Origin: Chryseolinea lacunae
Lineage (GTDB): Bacteria > Bacteroidota > Bacteroidia > Cytophagales > Cyclobacteriaceae
Direction of reading: 5' to 3'
DNA length: 64,000 nt
Assembly (NCBI RefSeq): GCF_016735595.1
Contig: NZ_JAERRB010000001.1
Coordinates: 1,302,001 to 1,366,000, forward strand
The number at the start of each line of letters is the position of its first letter. The stretch's first letter is position 1. Of this stretch, positions 6,733 through 16,003 are shown in pieces. The notes below the pieces were generated by a model. The model searched no databases. It saw only the letters and a program-made list of their open reading frames with translations, and was not told the DNA's origin. The position numbers and the translations under genes were made by a program.

Positions 6733-8775
6733 ATGGACAAGTTCAAGGCAATCTTTCTGGCCGAAGCAGAAGAGTTGATGGTTGATCTGGAAAAAGCCCT
6801 GCTGGACTTTGAACAGGATTTACACAACGATCATCCTGTGAAAGAGATTTTCCGCATCATGCACACGCTGAAAGGCGGCGGCAGCATGTTTGGCTTCGAA
6901 CACGTGAGCTCCCTCACACACGACCTGGAGACCATCTATGACGGTATCCGCGAAAAGAAAATCACACCCACCAAAGAGATACTGGAGGTGACGTTGACCA
7001 CCGTTGACCACCTGAAGAAAATATTGCACGACCCCATGCTGGAGGAGCGCGAACACCAGCTTCAGCAGGAAATACAGCGCAACAAAATAAAAGCCCTGCT
7101 CGGCGACGTGAAGGTGGTTGTGGCCGTGGCTCCGGAAAAACCAAAAGAACTTTCCACCTACTATGTGCTGATTGAACCCATCGCTACCATTTTTAAAAAC
7201 GGCACCAACCCGCTTTACCTGGTAGACGACGTGACCGCATTGGGCGAAGCCTTTGTGATGCCCGATCTCTCCGCAATTCCAACCTGGGCAGAACTTCAGG
7301 GTGATGTGTGCTACACGCAATTTGAAATCGCCCTCGCGACCGAAAGACCTGCCTCGGAAATCAATGATGTTTTCATCTTTGCCGAAGAGCTCTGCAAAGT
7401 GACCGTGCAACTGCTGGCGCAAGAAAACCTGCTGGCTCATCCGGCCTTTCTTCAACCTTTGCAACAGAAGTCGCTGCATGCGCCGGGGCTTGGCTATGAC
7501 GGCATGAAAGCCTTGGCCGACGCGCTTCGCACAACCGCGGAAGACGAAAACACCAATGCCGCTAAAGTCAACACAAAGACCACTACGGGCGAGAAGCGAA
7601 AAGAAACCAGCATCCGCGTGTCGTCTGACAAGTTGGAGGAATTGATGAACCTGGTGAGCGAACTGGTGACCAGCCAGGCACAACTGAGCATGATTGCCGG
7701 CAGCAACACCATTGCCGCACTGGCCGGACTGTCGGAGAACATGGAAAAAATCACACGGCGGCTAAGAGACAATGCGTTCTCCATTTGTCTTGTGCCCATC
7801 GAAACCCTGGTGACCCGCTTTCAGCGTCTTGTTCGCGACCTCTCTAAAGACCTGCAAAAAGAAATCAGCTTCACGGCATCGGGCACCGAAACCGAGCTCG
7901 ACAAATCTATTATCGATACGTTGAGCGATCCGCTGCTTCACATCATTCGAAACAGCCTGGACCACGGCATTGAATCGCCCTCGGAGAGATTAAAAAATAA
8001 CAAGCCCGCAAAAGGAACCATACACCTGCATGCATTTCATGCCGGCACCCATGTCTACATCCAGTTGAAAGACGATGGTAAAGGAATTGATCCGGAAAAG
8101 ATCCGGAAAAAGGCCATTGAAAGAGGATTGTTGTCGCCACAGGCAACTCCATCGCAGAAGGAAATACTGGACTTCATTTTTGCGGCGGGTTTCTCGACGG
8201 CCGAGAAGATCACGGATGTGTCCGGACGCGGCGTTGGGATGGACGTTGTGCGCAGAAACATCGAAGCCATCCACGGCGAAGTGTCGATTGAATCAGAACT
8301 TGGAAAAGGCACAATCATCACCTTAAAACTTCCGCTCACCCTTTCCATTATCGATGGCATGCGGGTGCGTGTAGGAAACTCCGACTACATCATTCCCCTC
8401 AGCTATGTGGAGAAATGTTTCGAGATGCCTACGGCCAAAATAAAAGCCGAGGTCATTCAACGCCATGTGCTGGATGGAGAGTTGTTGCCGGTGATCAACC
8501 TTCACGAGGCTTTTCACGAACCCGCGCCCGACCAGCCCATCACGCAGATCATTAAACTGAAGTATGCCCAGTTTCCCGTGGCCATCACCATCGACGCCAT
8601 CGTGGGCGAATACCAGGCGGTGATGAAACCGCTGGGCGACCTCTACCAGGGACAGGACGAATTTAGCGGCGCCACTATCCTGGGCGACGGAAGCGTGGCC
8701 CTGGTGATCGACACCGACAAACTGGTTCATCAGCTCATCGTCCAACAGGAAAAATCCCTATCGTATTCACATTGA
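6733..8775 (+). CDS. cheA: Chemotaxis histidine kinase CheA
   Basis: This 680-residue protein has the full CheA order. It begins with an Hpt (P1) domain with phosphorylatable His44 in IMHTLKGGGSMFGF, then a P2-like linker region (about 135-250) and a dimerization domain starting near KETSIRVSSDKLEELMNLV. The ATPase domain follows, with N-box HIIRNSLDHG (His403/Asn407), G1 DDGKGID and G2 GRGVGMDVV, and a C-terminal CheW-like domain ends the protein. It phosphorylates response regulators when driven by the MCP-CheW complex. The operon carries no intact cheY and this CheA has no receiver domain, so its phosphate acceptor besides CheB must be encoded elsewhere. The start lies 2 bp after the small cheY-like frame. 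Confidence 0.97.
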   Translation: MDKFKAIFLAEAEELMVDLEKALLDFEQDLHNDHPVKEIFRIMHTLKGGGSMFGFEHVSSLTHDLETIYDGIREKKITPTKEILEVTLTTVDHLKKILHDPMLEEREHQLQQEIQRNKIKALLGDVKVVVAVAPEKPKELSTYYVLIEPIATIFKNGTNPLYLVDDVTALGEAFVMPDLSAIPTWAELQGDVCYTQFEIALATERPASEINDVFIFAEELCKVTVQLLAQENLLAHPAFLQPLQQKSLHAPGLGYDGMKALADALRTTAEDENTNAAKVNTKTTTGEKRKETSIRVSSDKLEELMNLVSELVTSQAQLSMIAGSNTIAALAGLSENMEKITRRLRDNAFSICLVPIETLVTRFQRLVRDLSKDLQKEISFTASGTETELDKSIIDTLSDPLLHIIRNSLDHGIESPSERLKNNKPAKGTIHLHAFHAGTHVYIQLKDDGKGIDPEKIRKKAIERGLLSPQATPSQKEILDFIFAAGFSTAEKITDVSGRGVGMDVVRRNIEAIHGEVSIESELGKGTIITLKLPLTLSIIDGMRVRVGNSDYIIPLSYVEKCFEMPTAKIKAEVIQRHVLDGELLPVINLHEAFHEPAPDQPITQIIKLKYAQFPVAITIDAIVGEYQAVMKPLGDLYQGQDEFSGATILGDGSVALVIDTDKLVHQLIVQQEKSLSYSH

Positions 8776-8790
8776 AAATAATACAGCACT

Positions 8791-9282
8791 ATGTCATCAG
8801 AAACTTTATCGATTCAATCCTACCTCACGTTCCGGCTCGGGGATGAATATTTTGCCGCCAGTGTTGCACAGGTAAGTGAAATACTGGAGTTGTCGCGCAT
8901 CACCAAGGTGCCACGGTCTCCGCATTTTATGCGCGGGGTCATTAACCTGCGGGGCAATGTGCTTCCCGTTATCGACACCCGCATCAAATTTGGGTTCGAC
9001 AAAATCGAAGACAATGTGAACACCTGCATCATGGTGCTCAACGTTGAAATCGAAAATCAAACCATAAGCATCGGCGCCCTGGTAGACGCGGTGCAGGAGG
9101 TGATCGAGATCGATCCGTCCACCATTCAACAACCACCCTCCATCGGCGCAAAATACAAAACCGAATTCATCGAGGGCATGATTCAAATGAACGAACATTT
9201 TATCATGCTGCTCAACCTGAACCTTGTGTTCAACACCGAAGAAATGTCGATACTCCAACATGTCGCTGAAGAAAAAAATTAA
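8791..9282 (+). CDS. cheW: Chemotaxis coupling protein CheW
   Basis: This 163-residue single-domain protein couples receptors to CheA. It begins with YLTFRLGDEYFAASVAQVSE, and has the conserved MRGVINLRGNVLPVIDTR segment and the VDAVQEVIEI strand typical of CheW. It is 15 bp downstream of cheA and 24 bp upstream of the receptor gene, clearly in one operon. Confidence 0.96.
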   Translation: MSSETLSIQSYLTFRLGDEYFAASVAQVSEILELSRITKVPRSPHFMRGVINLRGNVLPVIDTRIKFGFDKIEDNVNTCIMVLNVEIENQTISIGALVDAVQEVIEIDPSTIQQPPSIGAKYKTEFIEGMIQMNEHFIMLLNLNLVFNTEEMSILQHVAEEKN

Positions 9283-9306
9283 ACTCAACATTTATCCATC
9301 ATACTT

Positions 9307-10971
9307 ATGAAACTTTCCATTAAAGCCCGCCTCATCGCAGCCTTCACTGTGCTGGTGGCATTGTCGGGTGCCATTTTTTACCTGGGCAACAGCAATGCAA
9401 ATGTGCTGAACGACCGCATCAACTCCATTGTGGACCTGAACGTGACCCGCCTCATGCTAGCCGCCAAAGCGTCGGAAGATATCCAGTTCATCACCAAACG
9501 TGAAAAAGAACTGATCCTGACGAAAAACATTGACGACGTGCACGACTACATCAAAATGATCGAAGACCGCGCCGCAGACATGACTGCCCGTATCGATCAG
9601 CTCAAAGGCATGTCGGACGAAAAAGGAATTGAAATCCTTGAAAACTTCAGCGCCAGCTGGACCGCTTATCAGAAAGTGTATGCCAAGGTGAAGACACTGA
9701 GCCTCACCAACACAGATTCTACCGCCGACGCCGCCTTCAGACTGTCGAGCAGCGAAGGACGTGAAGCCGCCATGGGTGCCGTGAGCGCATTGGCGAAGAT
9801 TGTGAAGAAAAACGAAAATGCGTTGGCGCTGGCCAAAACGGAAGCCGACCAGGTATATGCCGATGCACGAACCAACATGATCACTTTGCTGATTATTGCC
9901 GTGGCCATTTCCATTGGGCTTTCGTACTGGATCATCACCTCCATATCAAAATCGATACAACAGGCAAAGGTAGCCATCAAAAGCATCTCCGAAGGCGACC
10001 TCACCATCACCGTAGAAAATACCACGCACGACGAAGTTGGCGAACTGGTGGACTATCTCAAAAACATGATCGAAAAATTGAAGGAAGTGCTCACGTTTGT
10101 TTCTACTGCTTCTGATCACATTGCCACGGCCAGCAGCCAGATGAGTTCCACCTCGCAGCAGATGTCGCAGGGTTCGCAAGAGCAGGCCGCTTCTGCCGAA
10201 GAGATTTCGTCGTCGATGGAGCAGATGGTTTCCAACATTCAGCAAAACACCGACAACGCACAACAAACCGAAAAGATCGCCTCGAAGGCAGCCGACGATA
10301 TTCAGGAGGGCAGCAGGTCGGTGAACCAAACGGTTGACTCCATGAAAAAGATTGCCGAAAAAATTTCCATCATCGGTGAGATCGCCAGACAAACCAATTT
10401 GCTCGCGCTCAACGCCGCCGTGGAAGCTGCACGTGCCGGCGATCATGGAAAAGGATTCGCCGTAGTGGCCGCTGAAGTGAGAAAGCTTGCCGAACGGAGC
10501 CAGGTGGCCGCCGCCGAAATAAACGAACTCTCGTCGTCGAGTGTTTCCATTGCCGACAAGTCGGGCAAATTGCTGGAGCAGATTGTGCCCAACATTCAAA
10601 GCACGTCTAAACTGGTTCAGGAAATTTCCGCGTCCAGCATCGAGCAAAACACCGGCGCCAATCAGGTGAACACCGCCATCCAGCAGTTCAACCAGATCAT
10701 CCAGCAAAATGCTGCCGCGTCAGAAGAGATGGCCACGGGCTCCGAAGAATTGTCGAGCCAGGCAGAACACCTGCGCGAAACCATCTCGTTCTTCAAGATC
10801 GACAAAACCCACAGCGCCGCACAACGCGCTTCGGCTTCGAAGTCGCGTGCCACGGCACCACAACCCCTGAAGACGGTCTCGAAAGTAAATTCATCCAGGA
10901 AAGGTATCGCGATCGACATGAGCACCAACGGACACGCCGACGCACTCGACAACGCATACGAGAAGTACTAA
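9307..10971 (+). CDS. Methyl-accepting chemotaxis protein
   Basis: This 554-residue receptor has TM1 near residues 8-28 and a periplasmic helical region of about 160 residues resembling a four-helix-bundle sensor. TM2 is near 192-214 ([20 protein letters not shown]). A HAMP domain with [20 protein letters not shown] and a long signalling helical hairpin follow. The hairpin tip is the conserved [20 protein letters not shown] (about 359-378). The C-terminus ends DNAYEKY and has no NWETF-type pentapeptide, so CheR and CheB must act without that tether. As the only receptor in the operon, it is probably the main input of this system. The ligand is unknown. Confidence 0.95.
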   Translation: MKLSIKARLIAAFTVLVALSGAIFYLGNSNANVLNDRINSIVDLNVTRLMLAAKASEDIQFITKREKELILTKNIDDVHDYIKMIEDRAADMTARIDQLKGMSDEKGIEILENFSASWTAYQKVYAKVKTLSLTNTDSTADAAFRLSSSEGREAAMGAVSALAKIVKKNENALALAKTEADQVYADARTNMITLLIIAVAISIGLSYWIITSISKSIQQAKVAIKSISEGDLTITVENTTHDEVGELVDYLKNMIEKLKEVLTFVSTASDHIATASSQMSSTSQQMSQGSQEQAASAEEISSSMEQMVSNIQQNTDNAQQTEKIASKAADDIQEGSRSVNQTVDSMKKIAEKISIIGEIARQTNLLALNAAVEAARAGDHGKGFAVVAAEVRKLAERSQVAAAEINELSSSSVSIADKSGKLLEQIVPNIQSTSKLVQEISASSIEQNTGANQVNTAIQQFNQIIQQNAAASEEMATGSEELSSQAEHLRETISFFKIDKTHSAAQRASASKSRATAPQPLKTVSKVNSSRKGIAIDMSTNGHADALDNAYEKY

Positions 10972-10984
10972 GCGACCAGGCGGC

Positions 10985-11833
10985 ATGAGCACACCCGATA
11001 GCATGACACGGACAGGCATTTCCGATGCAGAATTTTTCCGGCTGCGTGATTTCATTCACAAGCAGTGCGGCATCAACCTGTCCGTATCGAAAAAGATTTT
11101 GATGGAAAGTCGTCTGCACAAAAGACTGAGCGCCCTAAAGCTTGACACCTACACGGCCTATTGCAACTATGTGATGAGCCCTGCCGGACTGGACAGCGAA
11201 CTGGTGCACATGATCGACTGCATCGCCACCAACAAAACGGACTTCTATCGCGAACCCGGCCACTTTCAGTTTATGACCGACGTGGTGATTCCAGAATGGC
11301 TCAACGCCAAAGTGCCCCACAAGCCCTTCAAGGTGTGGAGCTCCGCGTGTTCCAGTGGCGAAGAGCCCTACACCATCGCCATGGTTTTACAAGACCTGGC
11401 CGTGCGGCATGGCTTTGACTATCGCATTCTGGCCACAGACATCTCTACGAAGATCGTGCAACAAGCTATTGAAGCTGTCTATCCGGAGAGCGCGGCGATA
11501 CCCATCCCCATAGAAGTGAAAAAACGCTACCTGCTTCGCAGCAAAGTTACCACACCACCCACCGTGCGCATCGTTCCCCAGCTGAGAGCAAAAGTTCAGT
11601 TCAGGCGTTTGAACTTAATGGACACTGTGCTGGATGTGGACAAAGATTTTGATCTCGTCTTTTGCAGAAACCTGCTCATTTATTTTGACCGCGCCACGCA
11701 AGAAAGAGTTTTGCAAAAGCTGGCCTCCAAGCTCAAACCCGGTGGCTATCTTTTTATCGGGCATTCGGAATCCATCTACGCCATGAACCTTCCCTTGCAG
11801 CAGGTTCGGCCAACGGTTTTCCAACGTGTGTAA
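10985..11833 (+). CDS. cheR: Chemotaxis protein methyltransferase CheR
   Basis: This 282-residue protein methylates glutamates of the receptor using S-adenosylmethionine. It has the N-terminal all-helical CheR domain (FRLRDFIHKQCGINLSVSKK) and the Rossmann domain. SAM-binding motif I is SSACSSGEEPYTIAM (about residues 119-133, the GCSTGEEPYS equivalent). Later motifs are LATDIS and DLVFCRNLLIYFD, and it closes with GGYLFIGHSE. No TPR extension is present. It lies 13 bp after the receptor gene and before cheB. Confidence 0.96.
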   Translation: MSTPDSMTRTGISDAEFFRLRDFIHKQCGINLSVSKKILMESRLHKRLSALKLDTYTAYCNYVMSPAGLDSELVHMIDCIATNKTDFYREPGHFQFMTDVVIPEWLNAKVPHKPFKVWSSACSSGEEPYTIAMVLQDLAVRHGFDYRILATDISTKIVQQAIEAVYPESAAIPIPIEVKKRYLLRSKVTTPPTVRIVPQLRAKVQFRRLNLMDTVLDVDKDFDLVFCRNLLIYFDRATQERVLQKLASKLKPGGYLFIGHSESIYAMNLPLQQVRPTVFQRV

Positions 11834-11856
11834 CCTAAAAAAAATATTGTATCAGC

Positions 11857-11888
11857 TTTTGCCGGCGTCTATTCGACGCTGGGGCAAA
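11857..11888 (+). other. Hairpin in the cheR-cheB gap
   Basis: Arms TTTGCCGGCGTC and GACGCTGGGGCAAA pair around TATTC with a small internal asymmetry. No T-run follows, so it could be an mRNA-stability or processing element in the 84-bp gap between cheR and cheB rather than a terminator. Confidence 0.35.
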
Positions 11889-11917
11889 CGAATGATCACA
11901 CCTTTATCGAAGCGCAA

Positions 11918-12964
11918 ATGATGAACAAAATAAAGGTGTTGGTGATCGATGATTCGGCCGTGGTTCGCCAGGCGTTGACGGCGTTGCTGGAGAGCGACAA
12001 ACAAATCGAGGTGACGTCGGCGGCCGACCCATTCATCGCAGCGCAAAAAATGATGAAGGAAGTTCCGGATGTGATCACACTCGACGTGGAAATGCCCCGC
12101 ATGGACGGCATCACCTTTCTGCGCAAAATCATGTCGCAGCATCCCATTCCCGTCATCATCATTTCCAGTCTGACGGAAAAGAACACAGAGACCGCCATTC
12201 ACGCGCTTGAACTGGGCGCCATCGATGTTTTGAAAAAACCCACGTTCGACCGGAACGATCACAGCGACTATGCGCAGTCCATCATCCGGGTGGTGCGCGC
12301 TGCGTCGAAGGCGGTGGTGAGAAGGAAGCAGGTTGAAACGCTGCGGCCTGTCATCAACAAGCCTGCGCAAAACATGGCCATGATTCGCACCACCGAAAAG
12401 CTGGTGGCCATCGGCGCCTCTACCGGCGGCACGGAAGCGCTTGTGGAACTCTTGCAGGCACTGCCGGTAGATTGCCCCGGGATGGTCATTGTTCAGCACA
12501 TGCCCGAAGTATTTACCAAATCGTTTGCCGAGCGCCTTAACCGCATTTGCAAAATCACCGTGAAGGAAGCCGCGCACGGCGACAGTATCTTGCGCGGACA
12601 CGCACTGATTGCCCCCGGAAACAAACACATGGAAGTGAAGCGCAGCGGCGCAAGATATTATGTTGAAATCTCACAAGGCGAACCTGTCAATCGCCATCGC
12701 CCTTCGGTGGATGTGTTGTTTTCGTCTGTATCGAAGTATGCCGGCAAAAATGCCATCGGTGTGATCATGACCGGCATGGGTGCAGATGGCTCGAAAGGGT
12801 TGTTGCAAATGAAAGAAGCGGGAGCCTTCACGATCGCGCAGGATGAAAAATCGTGCATTGTGTTTGGCATGCCGAAAGAAGCTATCAGGTTAAATGCTGT
12901 TGACAAAATTGTGGCGCTGAGAGAAATCGCGGGTCAGATACAGACGGCCGCTCACGCCCACTAA
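11918..12964 (+). CDS. cheB: Chemotaxis response regulator/protein-glutamate methylesterase CheB
   Basis: This 348-residue two-domain enzyme is activated by CheA phosphorylation and demethylates or deamidates receptor glutamates. The receiver domain has the acidic pair VIDDSA (Asp11/Asp12) and phosphoacceptor Asp56 in [11 protein letters not shown]. The methylesterase domain has the catalytic triad Ser168 ([10 protein letters not shown]), His194 (QHMPEVF) and Asp290 (GMGADGSKG). A second in-frame ATG at 11921 is equally possible. It is the last gene of the operon, and with the cheY-like frame deleted it carries the only receiver domain encoded here. Confidence 0.97.
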   Translation: MMNKIKVLVIDDSAVVRQALTALLESDKQIEVTSAADPFIAAQKMMKEVPDVITLDVEMPRMDGITFLRKIMSQHPIPVIIISSLTEKNTETAIHALELGAIDVLKKPTFDRNDHSDYAQSIIRVVRAASKAVVRRKQVETLRPVINKPAQNMAMIRTTEKLVAIGASTGGTEALVELLQALPVDCPGMVIVQHMPEVFTKSFAERLNRICKITVKEAAHGDSILRGHALIAPGNKHMEVKRSGARYYVEISQGEPVNRHRPSVDVLFSSVSKYAGKNAIGVIMTGMGADGSKGLLQMKEAGAFTIAQDEKSCIVFGMPKEAIRLNAVDKIVALREIAGQIQTAAHAH

Positions 12965-13004
12965 GAACACCGGCGCTTTCTCTGCGCATATTTGCCGCGC
13001 ATCA

Positions 13005-13571
13005 TTATTCTGCTCCTTTCCTAATCAAACAATCAATCTTTTGTTGATCCTTGCCATACCTGGCCAGCATCAGTGCCGTATACCCGTCAACTGTTCTTTT
13101 TGCGTGGATGTTCGCACCGCTGCCAATTAATAGTTCCATCAATTGAATATCGCCAAAGGACGTTGCACCCATAAGTGCCGTCCAGCCGCTTACGTTACTT
13201 CGATTGGGATCAGCGCCCTTCCTTATCAGCATCTGAGCGATCTTAAGTTCGTTGTGCAAAGATGCCTCCATCAAGGGCGTCATCATGTCTTTATCTGAAA
13301 GATTTGGATCGGCTCCATTTCTCAACAAAAATTCAACTGTTTTTAAAAGCCCCTTTTTCGTCGCAACTTTCAGAGCAGTCCATCCCGCTTTATTCTTTAG
13401 GTTAATGCTAATCCCTAACTTCACAAATTGTGTAACACCAAGAGTATCGTTGTTATAGGCCTGCTTCATCAAGACCGTCCATGAAGATTGATCAAAGTCC
13501 CAGCGTTCTGAATGAGCGTATCCCTGTACGAGCACGAAGGTCAACACCACGACATAGATTCCTCGTTTCAT
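13005..13571 (-). CDS. Secreted ankyrin-repeat protein
   Basis: This 188-residue protein has an N-terminal signal peptide (MKRGIYVVVLTFVLVQGYAHS, cleaved near residue 20). Four to five ankyrin repeats follow, with recognisable cores AGWTALKVATKKGLLKTVEF, GADPNLSDKDMMTPLMEAS, GADPNRSNVSGWTALMGATS and GYTALMLARYG. Such repeats mediate protein-protein contacts, and the location is likely periplasmic. It is convergent with the chemotaxis operon and divergent from the Crp/Fnr gene. Codons look more AT-rich than those of neighbours, which may point to a different history. The partner is unknown. Confidence 0.85.
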   Translation of the reverse strand: MKRGIYVVVLTFVLVQGYAHSERWDFDQSSWTVLMKQAYNNDTLGVTQFVKLGISINLKNKAGWTALKVATKKGLLKTVEFLLRNGADPNLSDKDMMTPLMEASLHNELKIAQMLIRKGADPNRSNVSGWTALMGATSFGDIQLMELLIGSGANIHAKRTVDGYTALMLARYGKDQQKIDCLIRKGAE

Positions 13572-13736
13572 AAAATCTTAAACCATCCCCAATATACAGT
13601 GTACCGGATCACCTCGCAATTGTTCGCATGTATGATGCTTGTCCTTATATATGGAGGTAAAGTTTTTTCGTTTCCTTCAGTCTAAAAGAAATTCGGCATT
13701 TATACTGGAAATTCACAAATTTACACCAGACCAACT

Positions 13737-14315
13737 ATGCCAACCATGGACGCCAAACAGGCCCTCAAGACCACCATCAGCAAAACATCCACGTTGACAG
13801 ACGAACAGTTTGATTACTTCTTTTCCCATTTCAAACCCTTGAGCTATAAAAAAGGACAGGCCATCATCAGCGCGGGCGACCTGGTCGACCGCGAATATTT
13901 CGTGGTTTCGGGGTGCATAAAGTCTTTCTTTATTAATGAAGACCTGAAAATGTTCATCCTCCAGTTTGCAATGCCGGGATGGTGGAGTTCGGACTACAAT
14001 GCGCTGTACAATCATACCAAAGCCACCATCAACCTCGACTGCATTACCGATGCCGAAGTGTTGTGCCTCACAAGCGACGATCGCGAAAAACTTTGCAGTG
14101 AGCTTCACCCGGTGGAACGTTTCTTCCGGTGGCGAACCAACAACGGCTATGTGGCCACACAAAAACGACTGATGTCGTTCATGAATAACAATGTGAAGTA
14201 TCGCTACGAAGAGCTTTTGAATCTTTATCCCGAGCTTTACAATATGGTTCCCAAAAACCTGATCGCCGCCTACCTGGGCGTGTCACGCGAGACGCTTAGC
14301 CGGCTCCGCGACTGA
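13737..14315 (+). CDS. Crp/Fnr-family transcriptional regulator
   Basis: The 192-residue product has an N-terminal cyclic-nucleotide-type beta-barrel (KKGQAIISAGDLVDREYFVV, then SGCIKSFF) and a C-terminal helix-turn-helix (LIAAYLGVSRETLSRLRD). There is no N-terminal cysteine cluster for an FNR-type iron-sulfur centre. It resembles the short Bacteroidota Crp-like regulators that often control a neighbouring operon. The ATG at 13737 is used; 13746 is also possible. Two CRP-type palindromes follow directly after its stop and precede the YceI operon, so it probably controls that operon. Confidence 0.9.
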   Translation: MPTMDAKQALKTTISKTSTLTDEQFDYFFSHFKPLSYKKGQAIISAGDLVDREYFVVSGCIKSFFINEDLKMFILQFAMPGWWSSDYNALYNHTKATINLDCITDAEVLCLTSDDREKLCSELHPVERFFRWRTNNGYVATQKRLMSFMNNNVKYRYEELLNLYPELYNMVPKNLIAAYLGVSRETLSRLRD

Positions 14316-14316
14316 A

Positions 14317-14367
14317 GTGATCTACATCACATAATCCATCCCGCCCCTCAAAAGTGATCTAGGTCAC
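14317..14367 (+). promoter_or_regulatory. Two CRP-type operators upstream of the YceI operon
   Basis: GTGATCTACATCAC (14317-14330) and GTGATCTAGGTCAC (14354-14367) both fit the textbook CRP pattern GTGA-N6-TCAC. Their centres are 37 bp apart. A weak -7-like TATTTG lies at 14393-14398. This would put the second site near -44 and the first near -81, close to a class II activator arrangement. The first site begins 2 bp after the Crp/Fnr stop codon. Confidence 0.7.
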
Positions 14368-14423
14368 CCGACCTCCTTCGATGCGTCCCGTTTATTTGTG
14401 TAGTTATTTAAACACACAAAAAA

Positions 14424-14966
14424 ATGAAAAACACAACAGCAAAAATCGAACGTGCACAAAGCACAATTGAATGGGTCGGTAAAAAAGTGACCGGCGCACA
14501 CAACGGAACGATCGACATCAAAGAAGGCGAACTTGTCTTTTCGGACAACACGCTGACGGGTGGCCATTTTGTGATCGACATCACCTCCATCAAAATTCTG
14601 GACATTGAAGATCCTGCAACCAACGCACAGTTTGCCGGCCACCTGGATTCGGATGATTTTTTCTCCACACAAAAATTTCCGGAAGCCACATTCGAAATCA
14701 CTTCCGTGAAAGGTAATCACGTCGTGGGAAATCTCACCATTAAGGGCATAACCCACCTCATCGGCTTCGAAGCTGCCATTGATTTCAAAAATGAAACAGC
14801 AACCGCCACGGCCAAAATCATTGTTGACCGGACAAAGTATGACATGAAGTTTCGCTCCAGCAATTTCTTTGCAAACCTCGGCGACACACTCATCTACAAC
14901 GACTTTGAATTGAACGTGTCGATCACCGCGCGTGTGGCCACCAAAAATTCATCTGTGTTAGCTTAA
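14424..14966 (+). CDS. YceI-family lipocalin-like protein
   Basis: This 180-residue protein has one YceI domain. Hallmarks are STIEWVGKKVTGAHNGTIDI near the N-terminus, the DxxSI-x-ILDIE region, HLDSDDFFSTQKFPEATFEI (the conserved HL-s-dFFd-e-yP motif) and VGNLTIKGITH. YceI proteins bind long isoprenoid chains such as polyprenyl or ubiquinone-like lipids. No signal peptide is present, so it is probably cytoplasmic. It is the first gene of a five-gene plus-strand unit and lies 57 bp after the second CRP-type palindrome. Confidence 0.93.
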   Translation: MKNTTAKIERAQSTIEWVGKKVTGAHNGTIDIKEGELVFSDNTLTGGHFVIDITSIKILDIEDPATNAQFAGHLDSDDFFSTQKFPEATFEITSVKGNHVVGNLTIKGITHLIGFEAAIDFKNETATATAKIIVDRTKYDMKFRSSNFFANLGDTLIYNDFELNVSITARVATKNSSVLA

Positions 14967-14978
14967 CCCCACAACGCC

Positions 14979-15197
14979 ATGCCATACATTAAAATCGACG
15001 TGACCCGCGAAGGTGTCACCAAAGAACAAAAGAAAGCCCTCATCAAGGGTGTTACCGATCTGATCACCGATGTGCTGAACAAGGACCCTCAGCTGACGCA
15101 CGTGGTGATTCAGGAACACGACCTCGACAACTGGGGCTTTGGTGGAGAGCAGGTTTCAGAGCTGCGCGCAAAAGGAATCACGGCCGACAAAAAATAA
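14979..15197 (+). CDS. 4-oxalocrotonate tautomerase family protein
   Basis: This 72-residue protein begins MPYIKIDVTREGVTKEQKKA. After removal of Met, the amino-terminal proline would serve as the general base of the tautomerase superfamily. The THVVIQEHDLDNWGFGG segment resembles DmpI/YusQ-like small tautomerases, which are homo-oligomers acting on dienols. It is 12 bp downstream of the YceI gene and 6 bp upstream of the SDR gene, so it is co-transcribed. The substrate is unknown. Confidence 0.9.
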   Translation: MPYIKIDVTREGVTKEQKKALIKGVTDLITDVLNKDPQLTHVVIQEHDLDNWGFGGEQVSELRAKGITADKK

Positions 15198-15203
15198 AGC
15201 GTC

Positions 15204-15938
15204 ATGAAAAAACAAACCATCATCATTACCGGTGCCTCGTCGGGCATCGGTAAAGAAATTGCCCGTCACTTTCTGCGAAAAGGCGACAACGTCGTGATCA
15301 ATTCATCGACCGCCGAAAAACTCCAGGAGGTCTATGAAGAACTGGGCGGCGGCGAAAGCCTGGCGTGGGTGGCCGGCAATGTGAGCGAAAAAAGCACAGG
15401 CGAAAAACTGGTGGCCACCGCGCTGGCAAAATTCGGCTCCGTAGACGTGCTCGTAAACAACGCCGGCATCTATGAAACCAAACCATTTCTCGAAGTGGAC
15501 GAAGCTTATCTCGACAGATTTCTGAATACCAACCTGAAGGGAACTTTCTTCACTACGCAGGCGGTCATTCCCCAAATGCTGAGGCAGCACGATGGCGTGG
15601 TGATCAACATCGGCACACCATTAGTGAATCACGCACTCGGCGGTGCGCCCAGCACAGCACCCATTTCATCGAAAGGTGCGATCCATGCACTCACACTGCA
15701 ACTGGCTGCCGAATTTGGACGGCATAACATACGCACCAACACGATTGCTCCCGGCGTGATACGCACCCCGATGCACGGAAACCTGGCCGACGAAAGTGCC
15801 TCGCTGCACCTTGTGAACAGAATTGGCGAAGTGGACGACATCGCCGAAATGGTCTATACCGTTGCCAAGAGCACCTTCGTGAACGGAGCCATCATCAACG
15901 TTGACGGCGGCATGGCCGCAGGACACAATCTGAATTGA
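15204..15938 (+). CDS. SDR-family protein lacking the catalytic tyrosine
   Basis: This 244-residue Rossmann-fold protein has the cofactor motif TGASSGIGKEI (residues about 8-18), NNAG, and the C-terminal GAIINVDGGMAAG typical of classical short-chain dehydrogenases. The catalytic YxxxK site reads PISSK: Lys157 is kept, but Pro153 stands where tyrosine should be. The usual active-site serine segment NISS reads NIGT. Either the chemistry is altered or it is a binding or structural paralogue. The rest of the chain is intact with no frameshift. It lies in a tight operon between the tautomerase and the NTF2-like gene. Confidence 0.88.
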   Translation: MKKQTIIITGASSGIGKEIARHFLRKGDNVVINSSTAEKLQEVYEELGGGESLAWVAGNVSEKSTGEKLVATALAKFGSVDVLVNNAGIYETKPFLEVDEAYLDRFLNTNLKGTFFTTQAVIPQMLRQHDGVVINIGTPLVNHALGGAPSTAPISSKGAIHALTLQLAAEFGRHNIRTNTIAPGVIRTPMHGNLADESASLHLVNRIGEVDDIAEMVYTVAKSTFVNGAIINVDGGMAAGHNLN

Positions 15939-16003
15939 CACGAAGCCCTGGCGCGGCTCCTACGCTTCACAAATTTCTAAAACAACCCAAAATTTTAAAC
16001 ACC

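Noticed and set aside
6820-7683. 287-codon minus-strand frame
   Set aside because: It is antisense to cheA, with His/Gly-rich low-quality sequence typical of a shadow frame.
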